From Ignelater luminosus (taxonomy: Eukaryota; Arthropoda; Insecta; Coleoptera; Elateridae), in NCBI GenBank assembly GCA_011009095.1, contig VTPC01090587.1, positions 1,013,325-1,077,324 of the forward strand: a stretch of 64,000 nucleotides of DNA, read 5' to 3'. This document shows, piece by piece, positions 32,190 through 45,600 of this stretch (positions are counted from its first letter, which is position 1; the number at the start of each line of letters is the position of its first letter). The notes under the pieces are model-generated. The model ran no database searches, was not told the DNA's origin, and saw only the letters and a list, made by a program, of their open reading frames with translations. The position numbers and the translations under genes are program-made.

Positions 32190-35100
32190 CACTTAATAGT
32201 TTTCCTACAACCAGATAAGCATTGGAATCACTTAACATTTTTTGTTTTGCTAAGACGATTCCAATGCCATTTGACAAAATCTAAAATAATTGTTCAATAC
32301 TTTGCCTCTGCTGCTTGTTTGAACTACTTACTCTCACAGCATTTGTAACTTAAGATCCATGTCTGCTAATTCAAATCTAATATAATCACAGTAGTAGATG
32401 TTTAAGATTAGTTTTAAAAATAACTAGCCTAGGATTAAAAGCTTAGCAACAAACCCAATTTTTACTAACATAAATGTCAACTTTAAAGACAAAATACACC
32501 AACAAAATGAATACCTTTTAAGACAATTGGAGAAGAAAAATCTAATTTCTGTGTGCCTATGTGTCTGTTGCCAAGTTGCGGCCACACTATGTGGCATGTA
32601 ATATATGGATTTAATGTGGTTTTTCATGTTGACTATGAATCCACAACTGTTGTTGATATCTCCAATGGTTTCCCAGTTATTCAACTTGCAATATTGAAAA
32701 GAAAATTTGTCATTTGGAACTTGTTTTAGAAAATAAAAAGCAACAAGTACAGATAAAATATTTTCTTCTCTGCCAAAAAAGCTTTGTACACTTTTGCTTT
32801 AAAAATAATTAAGAGGCAGCTAGCTGAACATTAGAAATTTACTGTCTTACACATGATAAAAGAACTCTGGATTTAGGTTCTTTATTATCCTGTTAACCAA
32901 GAGATTTCCTTAATTTGTTAGGATAAAACTGAATTCTTAAAATCAAGATCAAGAATTACAGTGATTACGTTAAAATTTTTATAAATACTTATCTTGCTAT
33001 TGCTTAACCTAATTCTAATTAAAAACTTCTTGGTGCAAACAAATATCAATTACAGATTTGTTATCATCATGCACTTTTTATTACTTTGAGATCTTCATAA
33101 CGAAGGGGGGGGGGTATATATCAATATTACATTTATTAATTTTAAACAAGTTTAGATGTTTATTTAAGAGAGTTACATTAGTGAAGTTGAATTAGTTGTT
33201 AAAAATCTTTGTGTTGTTATGTAATTTATTAATTACTATTTTAATATTTAATCAAGTTAATTGTTACAAATTGCATTTATTGTTGGTATAATATTTATGA
33301 TACGCATATATATAAAAATAGAAAAATGCTAAATAAAAATTACATTAATTAAATTTGGGTTTCAGGACATACAAACCATAACTGGTGCTGCACATCCTTT
33401 CCTAGTCAGATGTATCAATATTTACGATGCCTACAATTTCATAAACATAATTATTTGGTGATCAGCCAACTCTAGTAACTCTGTAACATGACATGACATA
33501 GACATATGGTCATATGCCCTATATTTTGCCTAACCTCAAAAACAGAAGCGGGTTTGTGTCAGTTCACTCAGTGAATGTCAACAAATTCTTGTGCAATTTC
33601 TGCATTTTCCATAACAAAGATGATGTCCAAATGTTGAGAGCAATTATTTTCATAAGTCTTCTTCATAAGAGTGATGTGGTAACAAAACAAATGGATGTAT
33701 CAACCGGAAATATCAGTTTTTAAAATGATTATTTTGCATTTTATAAATTTAAAATTTTAGGTTATTTAGATGCCCTTTAGTAACTTTACTTTAATCTAAC
33801 TATGAAAATGATTCTTTTTAAATTATTTTTGTAATTTCCTGTAAAATTTATAACTTGGTTCATATGCCCCTTTGTTACGTAGCCCTCAATTTAATACATT
33901 CTTTTGCATTACACATTCTTATGGTTCTTGTATTTTTAGAATCCTGTAGATAATTCTATCTACCTTATAGAGTAATCAGTTGCATTTATTAGCATTCATA
34001 TATAACACCAAACGAAGTCATTGCAATAACAGCTAATAAACATTTATGTTATACATTAGCACATCTGGTAGCAGTATTGACAACATCTTTATGAAAGAAA
34101 AAAAAACAAATTAAGCACACTAAAACAAAAATTCACTTCTGTTTTTCTGCTGATTTGGTATGAACATAAAATGTCAGATAAGACATAATCCACCTTTCTT
34201 TCTAAAAATCAAAAATAATAACAAAAACTACATTGATGCAATTTATAAAATACTAACAAAGCTCGCCATACTCTTTACATCCAGATTTTTTGTTTTTTCT
34301 GTTCATACCACCACCCTAGAGATGATTAAAACTTCACAGATGGATATCCACAAAGAGAGGCAAGAGGGGGTACTTGGAATTTATAATTGTATTCTTTTCT
34401 AGTTATTAATATGTAAAATAGTATACTTTGGACGAGTCTACTTAATCTGAATAAGCAAGCATCTACTGCCGGGTATATTTTTTACTTTTCAAAATATCTG
34501 CTATGTAATCAGGTTGATTTATTGGAATGCCAATTTGTATATTTGTTAGTGTCATTGTATTTATTGCACATTGTTGGAAAGGACTACTATAAGCCATATC
34601 CATTCCCATGTCTGACAACTAGGGCCAACTGGAAGTTTTGCAGGGTTTCGGAAAAAACATTATTGGGACTCCAAAAAAGGAATTTTCTCATCAAAAAACA
34701 TATAACTTTATTAAATTTTCTTTGAAAGTGCAGAGCTCCTCTAAGCAAGGGCTCTTGGTTTGAGGCCTGAAAAGCCGACATCTGTAGTGGCCTTGATGAC
34801 AGCTTTTACCATAGTGTTCTACTCTTAAAATGCAGATTGGTAAAAAAGCAGTGCAACTACTAAAGCATGTTATTTAATTTTATTATACACTCAATACTTA
34901 TTTTGAGATTTTGTCCCTCCCCTCCATCAAGATTTCTGCAGATGCCCATGCTAGTGTTTCATGAATTGCTGCATCCCACTATACAACATTTTGTATTCAA
35001 TCTTGACATATTAGTTGTCGGTACATCTATACTTTTTGTACAATATTCTACACAATTTATGCCATACACAAAGCTTTATTTTACATTTTTCTGTTACACT

Positions 35101-36607
35101 AAACAAGGTTATGTTTCTTTGTTTTCATGTAAACATTGTAACTTTTCATGGTAGATGGTACGCAACTACAATATGTACAGTGCAGATACTTAGCATTTTT
35201 GTTAGTAGGAATAAATCAATAAGTTAATTTGTTCAAAGTTTAAATCTTTACAATGTCGAAAGCAGTTTTTTGTTTCTCTTTCAAATAATATCTGTGGTAT
35301 TTGTTGAAATAAAAGACACAAACATTTTAATAATCTTTATAATAATGTTACAGCAAGTCCTTTTTGTTATACCATTCTACACATTTTACAGTCAGACGCA
35401 CAAGTAATAAAAATGCAAAAGTACATACATAAAATACATCTCTAACAGCCAAACCACAAAAAACTTTCCTCAAGTCCATCATAAAATTTGTAACGTCTTT
35501 CTTCAAAAACCAATCAATCAAATGTCCAAATCAATTATGTTTATTCATCCACTATTAATTACTAGTATATATTTTGTGGAGCTATTCTGGCAGTGTAAAC
35601 AAACAAACAAGCAAACAAACAAACAAACTTCCTGTTACATAGTAACATAAAAAGTAAAAGCGTTAAAATTTCACATGGACTTTTTGGAAGTTCAGTAAAG
35701 TACGAATGTATATGAGCGATAAAAAAACAAAAAGTAACAAAACAGAAAAGAGAGTAACAGAATTAGTGATATTGATTTTGGAGATTCCTCAAGAAAATTT
35801 TATAGGATACCTAAAAGAGGATTACACACACAGTGTGAACTGCCGAAATAAAAAAAGCACTGCTTGCCCTCCTCCAGTTAAATTCGGCAGTTTCTTTGAA
35901 CTTATTGCTAAACTACAACTCGCGCTCTCTCTCAAAAACAAATTAAAAGAATGGAGGTGGGGAAAAGCAATCTATTTACTAAATTTCCTATGTTTTTAAG
36001 TACTGCAAATGCAATAATTAGGAATGCGAACAACATCTAAAAATCAAACTTTTATCTTCCACATCTTCGTACAAAAATACTGCACTAAATTAGAAGAAAC
36101 GACTCACATATTAGGTATACATATAAAAAAGTAAAAAAATAATGTCTTTGATAGTAACCAAACCCCATTTAAAATATTGACTACAAAGAACAAAACAAGA
36201 GAAACAAAAAGTGTGACAGTTATCGTCCTAATTTTTATTAGTCAAAAAACCAAGATAAAATACACAAAAATTTAAAAAAAATCGAAATCTTTTTACTTAA
36301 GGACGATGTAAAACTCAACAGATTTTGACTATAATACAATAATCACACACAAAAGAATCTCTGTTTGAAATTTTAATTTCAAAACAGAGAATCAGATCTC
36401 ATTTGCTCCTTCTCGCACACACGTACAGATACAGAAGTAGAGTTTTATAGCTAGAGATAATAATATTAGTCAGTAATAATAATAATACATTATGTACTGG
36501 GTGAGATGTGACGAAGCACTTCTCTGAGGTCCATGGGCCAAGCCCGAGCAGCACTGCACAGCACTCAAGTCCTCGCACTACGCTATGTTATCGCGCTTGG
36601 CACGCAG
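32190..36607 (-). other. Probable long 3' untranslated region of 14-3-3 epsilon plus intergenic DNA
   Basis: No credible coding frame. The 14-3-3 epsilon stop codon lies at 36608-36610, and the DNA to its left is expected to be its 3' untranslated region. Where transcription ends cannot be decided; several minus-strand AATAAA motifs (TTTATT on plus) occur. A G run sits at about 33104-33112. A simple (AAAC)n tract is listed separately. Confidence 0.35.
35597..35628. repeat. (AAAC)n microsatellite
   Basis: About eight AAAC units with one AAGC variant. Polymorphism is likely. Confidence 0.9.
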
Positions 36608-39600
36608 TTACGACACGTCTTGATCTTCTACATCCTGTAGTTGCTCCTTAGGCTCCGCCTCACCTGCCAACCCAACACCATCATTGCCATTACTTCCGCC
36701 TAACAAGTATTCATACTTTATTTCTGACTTAACATTTGAATGTAATTCCAAAGATCTCTGATAATAAATAATACTTCTTGTATAAGATTTTTGTAGAAAT
36801 AAGAACACACTATTTTAATACAATCATCTATTGCACAAAGATGTTAACAAGTACATTAAAATAAAATTAACATCAGTTTCGGTACGCATAATAATAATAG
36901 TAATTGCCATTAATTCTGTTTAACGTGCTTGTTAACTAATTTTCCAAATAACTTCAATTTCACCAAATCCTTAAGAGATTGTTATTTCTACAATAAAGAA
37001 AGACAAGAAGTTACCAACATAGAAAAGCAAATACCTATTTTCGTTTATACTTGGAAATGATGAAAAGAATCAATCTTAATAAATCAAATGTAGAGTGCAC
37101 ATAAAGGGTGTTTCACTTAAAACTCCCAGACCAGATATTTCAGTAACTAGACAAGATATTTGAATTGTATAAACAGCATTTGTTAGAAAGTAAAAATAAC
37201 TGTATCTGTATGCCAACATAGTTTACTCCAAATCCTAAAATGCAGACGGCATTCCGGTACAAAGATATTTTACATTTGAAAGATCATTCTATATAAAATA
37301 TTTTTTGTCTTATTGAGAAATTTTGAAAAGTCGAGGTTTCTAAGATATTCTAATTTAAATGTCAGTACTGTTCAGAAACAAAAGTTTAGCAATCATTTTC
37401 TTCCTATTTGTATGTGAGACTACAGTTGTAAAAATTCTTCAAAGATCTGTTGGTTTTAGATGATGAACCAAATGAATTTTATACTAAAGAATTTTAGCTA
37501 TTTCAGTATTCTATGGCACGAGACTGAAAAACAAAAATTTAGTAGTAATCTATGACCTATCTTTCCAGAATGCCTTTGACTATACCTACATTCCATTAGG
37601 CAACCTGTACACTTATTGTAATAGTCGTAATTAAATTGATTCAGCAAAGGTAGTATTAACAACCTGCCATTAATAAGTTACTCTATATTTATACTATGCT
37701 AACAGTGTGGCCATATACCCAGTGTAGTATTTAAAATGGCAGAAAATATTTACAGTACATAATTCTGACTTCAAAAACAAACAAAAGATTTTTATACTGA
37801 TTTGCTGTTAACTGTCTTTTCACAGATATTAGAGATCATAAATTCTACGTTAATGATAGATACAATGACAGTAATTCTATATAACAAATAATAGTACGAA
37901 AGAATTCCTATGATATATGCCTGACAAGAAGGATATCAGCCATCACCCAAACCAAAAAACAGAACTTACCAAACCATTCTAATTATCAATTCATGCCTGA
38001 ATTACGCAAATACCAAAGATACGTCAATTTTTGAAATTCATTACCAAAAGATATTTATGAATTTCAGATCAATAATCGTTAGCTTCATTTGGTTTTCCAG
38101 GTTGCTGGGCAACAGCTCAGACTGTAAGTGTAGCAGTATATAGAGTGACTATAGTCTTTAAGCCTATGAACAGGAAGGTGCCTTAACATGACGTATATGG
38201 AATGAGTATGGGGAGGCTTACAAAATTCTTTAAGTCTTCTGCACCTCTTTCCTTTTGAAGAACCAATTATATTGCACAATAAAACAATCCGTTTTTCACA
38301 AATTTTATGGCAAAGAAATTAATGGCCATTTGCACCAGGCTTGCTTAAATTTCAACTTTGTTTAAAAAACAATTGTTGCTACATTTTTAATAATTGTATC
38401 TATGAAGTTAAGCTCTAATCAAATTTAATTTAAATGTCAAAAACAGCTGTAAATGCTAGTTGTATTCTTTTGTCTTGAACAAACTGATTATTAATAGAAG
38501 TAAAAGTAATGGAATTGTCACTTCAGTTAGTTCCTTGAGGAATAGTTTAAGTTTGACATTTTTATCATTTTAGAGATAAGACATCAATCTGTCATTTTAA
38601 TGTTTTTGATCTAGAACTTTTTGTGGTTTTATAGAGATCATTGTGAAACCTTAAGCTTTTTCCCTCCGACAAGCGATTCTTATGAAAGAACATATATTTT
38701 GAAATTTATAAATTAATACCTAGGAATAACAGAAATACATACAGGGCTTTCATTTGAAAACTTCCTACCTTGAATAACTCTTTAATTAGTAAAATCATCA
38801 AAAATTGCTGAAACACCGATTTTGTTTTAGAGGGGGGCATTTAATAACCTATTCCAATCAGTTGAAAAACTTTCCCCCCCCCCCCCCAACCACCCCTACC
38901 CAAAAATTTTAAATGGCACTTCCCCATTTGTGATATATCATCTTAAAGGGTATAAGATTCTCAATCTTTTACATCAAAGAAAATTAAAATCGGCCTAGCC
39001 ATTCGTGAACTAGAAACGGAAATGTATTTATTTTAATCGATACATTTCTGTCTCTAGTTCATGAACGGCTCAGCCAATTTTAATTTTCTTTGATGTAAAA
39101 GATTGAGAATCTTATACCCTTTAAAATGATATATCACAAATGGAGAAGTGCCATTTAAAATTTTGGGAAGTTTTCAAATGAAAAGCCCTGTATATTGTTC
39201 ACACACAATATGTTAGAATAGCAAAAATTCATATTATTAAAAAAACACAAAATAATTGAAGTAATTGAGTGTGCCAATGACTGAAAAATAAACCTAACCT
39301 TGAAAAGTGATTTTGACATGTTTGCTATTATTTCACTAAATTAAACAAGCGCAGATGCATATCATATAGCTATCTCTGTTTAACAGTTAACTGTTAGACA
39401 AGAAAGAAATATTAGAGTTATGTAACCGAGTTCATGTCTTAGCTCTAACACATGGTAAAAATGTCAAATTGACATCAAGGAACTTCTAAGTTCAGCTAAA
39501 GAACACTGAACTAACTGAAGTGAGAATTCCATTACTTTCACTTCTGTCAATTTTCAAGACATTATTCAATATTATTATAATAACATGAAATAAAGAAAAT

Positions 39601-42600
39601 TCCTTATCTGCTTTTAATAAAGTTCTGTAAATAGCACAGGGTAAATCTCTATTTTGAATACATGACATTTTTACAGTTATATACCTTACTGAATAATAAG
39701 CGAGAAATAGAAAAAAAACAAGAGACTTTGAAGAATTTTCTGCTATAATTTGCTTGACCAAAAGTTATAAGAGGAAATGTGGTAATGATTAAAGATTGGA
39801 TTAGGTATATGCAAAATGCACTTCTGTGTCTTTCGATATATTCCTTCAAAACACCGCAATCACCAATTTTACTTTTTGTTGTCTCAAAAAGTCCTAGAAA
39901 ACAATAAAACAAGTAAGTAATTCCAACATCTTGAAGATATATTAAAAGATAAGGAGGCGCATTTTGCATATAATCTGATCTTTAATAATAATAATTGTCA
40001 TCTTTGAGCAACCATAACTGTAATCAATTGACTTACACACAATTTAGAAGAAAGATTTTTACTGAAACATCACTAATGTGCTTGCAGTGCAGATACCACA
40101 GTACAATTTAAAAGATGGGGTTTAGAAACCTCCCTCTGTATAATCGCTATACGAATTGATTCTACAAGACAGAAATCTACTGTTTCAAATAAATTATTCT
40201 TCAATGAATATATACACATATATTTGCTTTTCTATTTATTTTTCATATACGCAATAAAAATTATATTTAATAAATGAAGTGCTATGATAAGACCAACTAG
40301 ATATGATAAACTTGAAACTAAAAGTAATTCAGTCTGAAAATCAATTGGTTATAATAAATGTCAAACAAATTTTAAGTTGTTTTTTTAATAAAAACGTTTT
40401 TTATCAATATTATTACAATAGCTAGTTCACAATGACAAAGAGAACTATTTGTATCAAGCATTTTGTTGATTTTTAACTAAACAACAAACTGATATAAAAT
40501 GGCATTTTTTAATGTGACAGGCCTAACATTTTAATTTTGCATAAGATATTTGTAATTATTAGTCCATTACATCCTCTTTTTAAATAATAACATATATGTA
40601 TTACTGTAAATTATATTAAACACAAGCTAAACAAGCTTTCTAAGACTCCACTTGGTATTATTAAAAATTCATATACAGAGATAGTCAAAACCAAACATAG
40701 AAGCCTGAATAAAGAATAAAAGCAACACCAACTTTTATTACAGTGAAAGATAAACAGGATCGAGACTGTATACTGACAATGACAAGTATGATTTCTAGTG
40801 ATGTGAGTTGGGTCATATGACACGGTCACGTCACAGTCACATTGAAAATGACCGTCACGTCATTTTACTTTGCGACATCAAAATGACGTGACCGTCAATT
40901 TCATTCTGACCGTCACAAACATGTCTAGACCTGATGTGTCCCTGTGTACATATCAACTGCTTATTCGGCAGTTTTATTGTACTGATGCAGTTACAGCTTA
41001 ACCTTCCTGTGTGTAGCGTGTATTTAATATTACCGATGTATTTATTAATTAAAAATGTCTAGGAAAAAAAAGCGTTGCTTTTCGTTATTATAATTTAATA
41101 CCAAATTCCGCGAAAATAAAGACATACGAGTGCAAGTTTTGTAAAAACAAGACGGCGTGTAAAAAGTGTCCGGATATAATAAAAAACGAAGTTAAAAAAG
41201 AACAACGCCAACGGAACAATAAAAATGAAACTATTTTATCCTGCAGTTCAAGCGTTTCAACAGCTGCAACAGATTTACTACCACCAATTTCTCAAAGTGT
41301 AGTAAATAAAAACTTATTGAATTCATCTTCGACACCAACATCAAAATCATCGGTCTTGCTTTCCAAGTTTGTTGACCGCACCACTGCAGACGAAACAGAC
41401 GAAATATGGAAATTACTGGCCATGGCCATATATGCGACAGGTTCATCCCTGAATATGACAGAAAATAAATATTGGATTAATTTTTTTAAGCGAATTAGAC
41501 CTTCTTTACAACTGCCCTCACGCCATAATTTATCATCGACACTATTGCAAAACGTGTACAATAATGTACAATTACAAGTACAAAACAGTCTAGCAAATGC
41601 TTATGTTGTTGGCATTCAATGTGATGGATGGTCTAATATAAGGAACGATAGTAAAGGGTTTTCCAATAAGAGGTGTTATTTTGATATTCAAAGAAAAGTG
41701 CCATTTTTTAATATAAATGATCGGATGTTTATTTCATTATAAAGAGGAAGGTATGCCGTTAATAGTGGAAAATAACATCAGGCAAATGACCACCACGACC
41801 ACGCTTACAGGACAATATCCTTTTCATGAAATTTTCCATAACCAAATCGCAAAGTGGCTGCCCTATGTCCTCGATAGCCTCACGAATTCCATCTTTGAGG
41901 TCTTGAATCGACGCTGGGCTGTTGGCGTAGACCTTCTCTTTCACGTGGCCCCAAAGAAAGAAGTCGCAAGGTGTTAAATCACAAGATCTCGGTGGCCAAT
42001 TGTGATCACCTCTTCGAGAGATAACACGGTCCGGAAACTTTTTCCGTAAAAGATCAATGGTTTCGTTGCTTGTGTGGCACGTAGCGCCGTCTTGTTGAAA
42101 GTAAACGTTGTCCAGATCAATACCATCCAATTCCGGCCATAAAAAATCGTTAATCATCTCTCGATAGCGCAATCCAGTCACCGTAACTGTTGCTCCGGCC
42201 TCATTTTCGAAAAAGTAAGGTCCAATGACTCCGCCGGACCATAAACCGCACCAAACAGTCACACGTTGAGGATAGAGAGACTTTTCAACAATAACTCTTG
42301 GATTTTCTGAGCCCCAGATCCGACAATTTTGCTTGTTGACGAAGCCACCGAGGTGGAAATGGGCCTCATCACTCAAGATGATTTTTCGATGGAATTCTGG
42401 ATCATTTTCATGCATTTCAACGACCCAATCAGCAAAGACACGACGTTGTTGATGATCGGCCGGCTTGAGTTCTTGTGTTAACTGGACTTTATAAGCCTTA
42501 AGACCCAAATCTTTATGCAAAATACGGTGTAATGACGTTTGTGGAATGGCTAATTCCAAAGAACGACGAGGAATGGACAAACCTGGGTTTTCTTTAACAC

Positions 42601-45600
42601 TTTCGGCTACAACAGCAATATTCTCGGCTGTTCTTGAGCGACGTGCACGGGTTTTATTCTTCACATCACTAACTTGTCCCAAGAGCTCGAATTTTTTCAC
42701 CAATTTCTGTATTGCGGTCCGACAAGGTGCTTCACGGTGACCCAAAAATGTTCGAGTTTTACGAACCGTCTCTGCCAAATTTTCACCATTTTTATAGTGA
42801 ATTTTAATAATTTCAATGCGTTGTTGAAGCGTGTATCGTTCCATATTTATTAATGGCGTAGTTTCTACTTGTCAAATGTCAAAAAATGATAGCTTCAAAA
42901 GTGACATCTACCGAAATAGCGGGCTATTCAAAATAACACCTCTTATTGGAAAACCCTTTAGAATTAATTTTATCGTTACAACTCCACAACCAGTATTTTA
43001 TAAGACAGTATCAACTGAAGAACATCGTCATACGGGACAATATGTGGCAGAACAGATTGAAGTTGTATTTACAGATATCGGTATTAATAAGGTTGTTGCA
43101 TGCTGCACAGATAATGCAGCAAACATGAAAAAAGCGTGGGATTTGCTTCGGGAAAAGTATGCAGATAAACCAATTTCTTTTTATGGGTGTGCTGCTCACA
43201 CGCTTAATTTATTAGTGAACGACATAACTAAGTTAAATACCACAGACATATTAATAAATTCTGCAAAAGCAATTATAAAGGTTATTAAAAGTAAATCTGT
43301 GTTAACTTCTGCATTTTTTAATTTACAAAGAGAAAAGCAAGAACCTAGGAAATGCGTACTTAAGTTACCAGTTGCTACTAGATGGGCTTCAATTGTATTA
43401 TCTTTCGAGAGCCTTCTAAAGAACAAAAACATATTAAAAGCATTGGCGATTAATGACGAATATCAGGATTTGATAGAAAAAAGAAATAAAACCAATATAT
43501 TGGATGACGATATATTTTGGAAAAGGATCGAAAGTTTCTTAAAAATTTTACAACCAGTAAAGAAATGAATAACCGTTTTGGAATCAGATGAATGTAGAAT
43601 AAATGAAGTAACGGAAGCACTTATTGAAATAGAAAAAGTATTTAACAAAGAGCTCCCATTATCAGATCTTTCAAGTAGCGAACAGGATAAAATACTGGAA
43701 GCAGTGCAAGCCAGAAGAAAGATGTGTTTGAAACCTATTCACTTCTCCGCAAATATACTAGATCCTAAACTGAAGTGTAAAATTTAATTTAGCTAGAATT
43801 TTACAATCATTAATTCTTATTAATCAATTATAGGCAAGCATTTGTCTGCGGGAGAAATAATCCAGGGCTTACAGTACATTCACAGTTTGGCAAGACATTT
43901 ATCTAATGTTGACGAAAATAAAGTGCTAGAAAACCTTGCTGATTTTAGAAGTAATTCTGGTTTTTGGGAAATGCAATTTGTCCAAGATTCTGCTATAAAT
44001 CCAAATATATCACCTATAACATTTTGGAAGGGAATTTGTACAGAATTTCCGCTCAGATTTGTGGCAGAAGCGGTACTTACCATGCCAGCTACTTCTGCAG
44101 CCACAGAGAGAAGTTTCAGTTCTTATGGAAACATACATACAAAGAAAAGAAACCGTTTGTCGGTTAAACGTGCTGGAATGTTAACTTACGTTAACCACAA
44201 TTTAAAACTGTTTAGTGCAACTGCAGACAAGATAAAAATAGTAACCAACAACGATAAATCTTTGAACTTTTTTTGGATACAAAGCAAACGATGAATTACC
44301 AAGGGATCCCACTGATACCAGTGAATCGACTGTGACTCTTGGATTAGGTACTGGCTTTTAATTTCTATTCTTTGTTTGCAACTTATTTTAACTAGTGGTC
44401 TTGTTTTTCAGAAGAGAAAACCATGGCCACAAATCAATCTGAACCAGGTTTCTCGGGTTGGTATTCACCAAGATGTGTCGATCAAAGTTCTAGCAGTGAA
44501 GATAGCGAACTTTACGAAGAGATGGATGCTGTATTATATGCTTCTGATGAACTGGAAGATGAAGATGATGTGGATAAAGATGAAGACATAGATTAAAAAT
44601 GTTGTTTTTTGTTTTTTTTTTCTGTTATTAAACCAATGTTTATATTCCTTAGTCGTTTTATTACTGAAATATATGAAAGATGCGCACAAGTTATAAATGA
44701 CAAAAAATGACCGAATAGGACAATAAATGACAGTTATATGACGGTCAGATGTCACGATTTTTAAATGATGGTCAGTTTACATCACTAATGATTTCAAAAG
44801 GTCAAATTAAAAGTAAGAAAACATGTTTGCTGCCTTGATTAGTTCATATAAAAGTGGTGGGGAGTTTTTGATCTAATATTAATAACGGAAATTTGAAAGC
44901 CGAGTGTCTGAAAGTGTTTGAGGTTAACTTTGACAGATGCCAAATTAAGTACATCAATGGAAAAACTTATATATTTAGTTAGTTTTTTGGTTTATGTACC
45001 TCGTAAAGAACCTGTACCTCAGACAAGAACAATGAAAGCAAGGTAAACAAGACTCCAGTTTAAAGGTCCAATTGTCGATTTTTGGATACGAATAGAAGGA
45101 AGAATCCGTCATCTCCTGTTATAAAATTAGAGGTGGGTAAAAAACAAATTTAATTTTCAGTGATTTCAATAAAATAAGCTTAGCTCAAAAAGAATTTTTA
45201 TTTTAAGTCTTTGTCTTATTTAAAATGATCATCCCCCAACCACTCATCTCTAATACATTCACTGGAAATACAAATCGCCAAATAACATTGCAGCACTATA
45301 TTACAAGCTTTGCAGTAACACATGGACTACTCTGAGGCGATCATATTTATTATTTCATTCATGTTTTGCCTTATTTATTCTGTATACTTATCTATATCCC
45401 AAAGTCCACTGTTTATGAGATAGAGTTTTAAAGGGGAATTTAAAATTACTTGCTCTTTCAATATTTCAAGAACAAGACGAGATATCAGAATGGGATTTTC
45501 TACATGCCTGTTACTCGAAAGTGCCTATTTTATGTAGTTTTGTGTTTGATATCCTTATCAGAAGCAGGAAAATAAAGAGGGGCCAGCTCATTGCCCTAAA

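Larger units (their letters stand above)
41056..44596 (+). pseudogene. BED-type hAT transposase, interrupted and frameshifted
   Basis: A start at MSRKK (41056) loses frame in an 8-A run; the intended frame then gives a BED-finger-like [12 protein letters not shown] and a Ser/Thr-rich linker. The RNase-H-like core follows: IQCDGWSN with the first Asp, interruption by the mariner at 41652, then [12 protein letters not shown] and [16 protein letters not shown], and the C-terminal dimerisation block [17 protein letters not shown] with [14 protein letters not shown] Trp-to-stop change lies at 43566-43568 (QPVKK then TGA). Two small GT-AG introns fit the frame, 43777-43833 (57 bp) and 44348-44411 (64 bp), leading to an acidic last exon ending DKDEDID at 44596. 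A 7-T run near 44266 shifts frame before that exon. The enzyme is dead in this copy. Confidence 0.85.
40796..44787 (+). mobile_element. hAT transposon interrupted by a mariner-like element
   Basis: Termini TAGTGATGTGAG and (complement) TAGTGATGTAAA are inverted, and the 8-bp duplication ATGATTTC flanks them (40788-40795 and 44788-44795). Length is 3992 bp, about 2685 bp without the mariner insertion. Subterminal GTCACGTCA/TGACGTGAC units cluster at both ends. It lies antisense in the 14-3-3 epsilon intron and encodes a BED-type hAT transposase, now broken. Confidence 0.93.
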
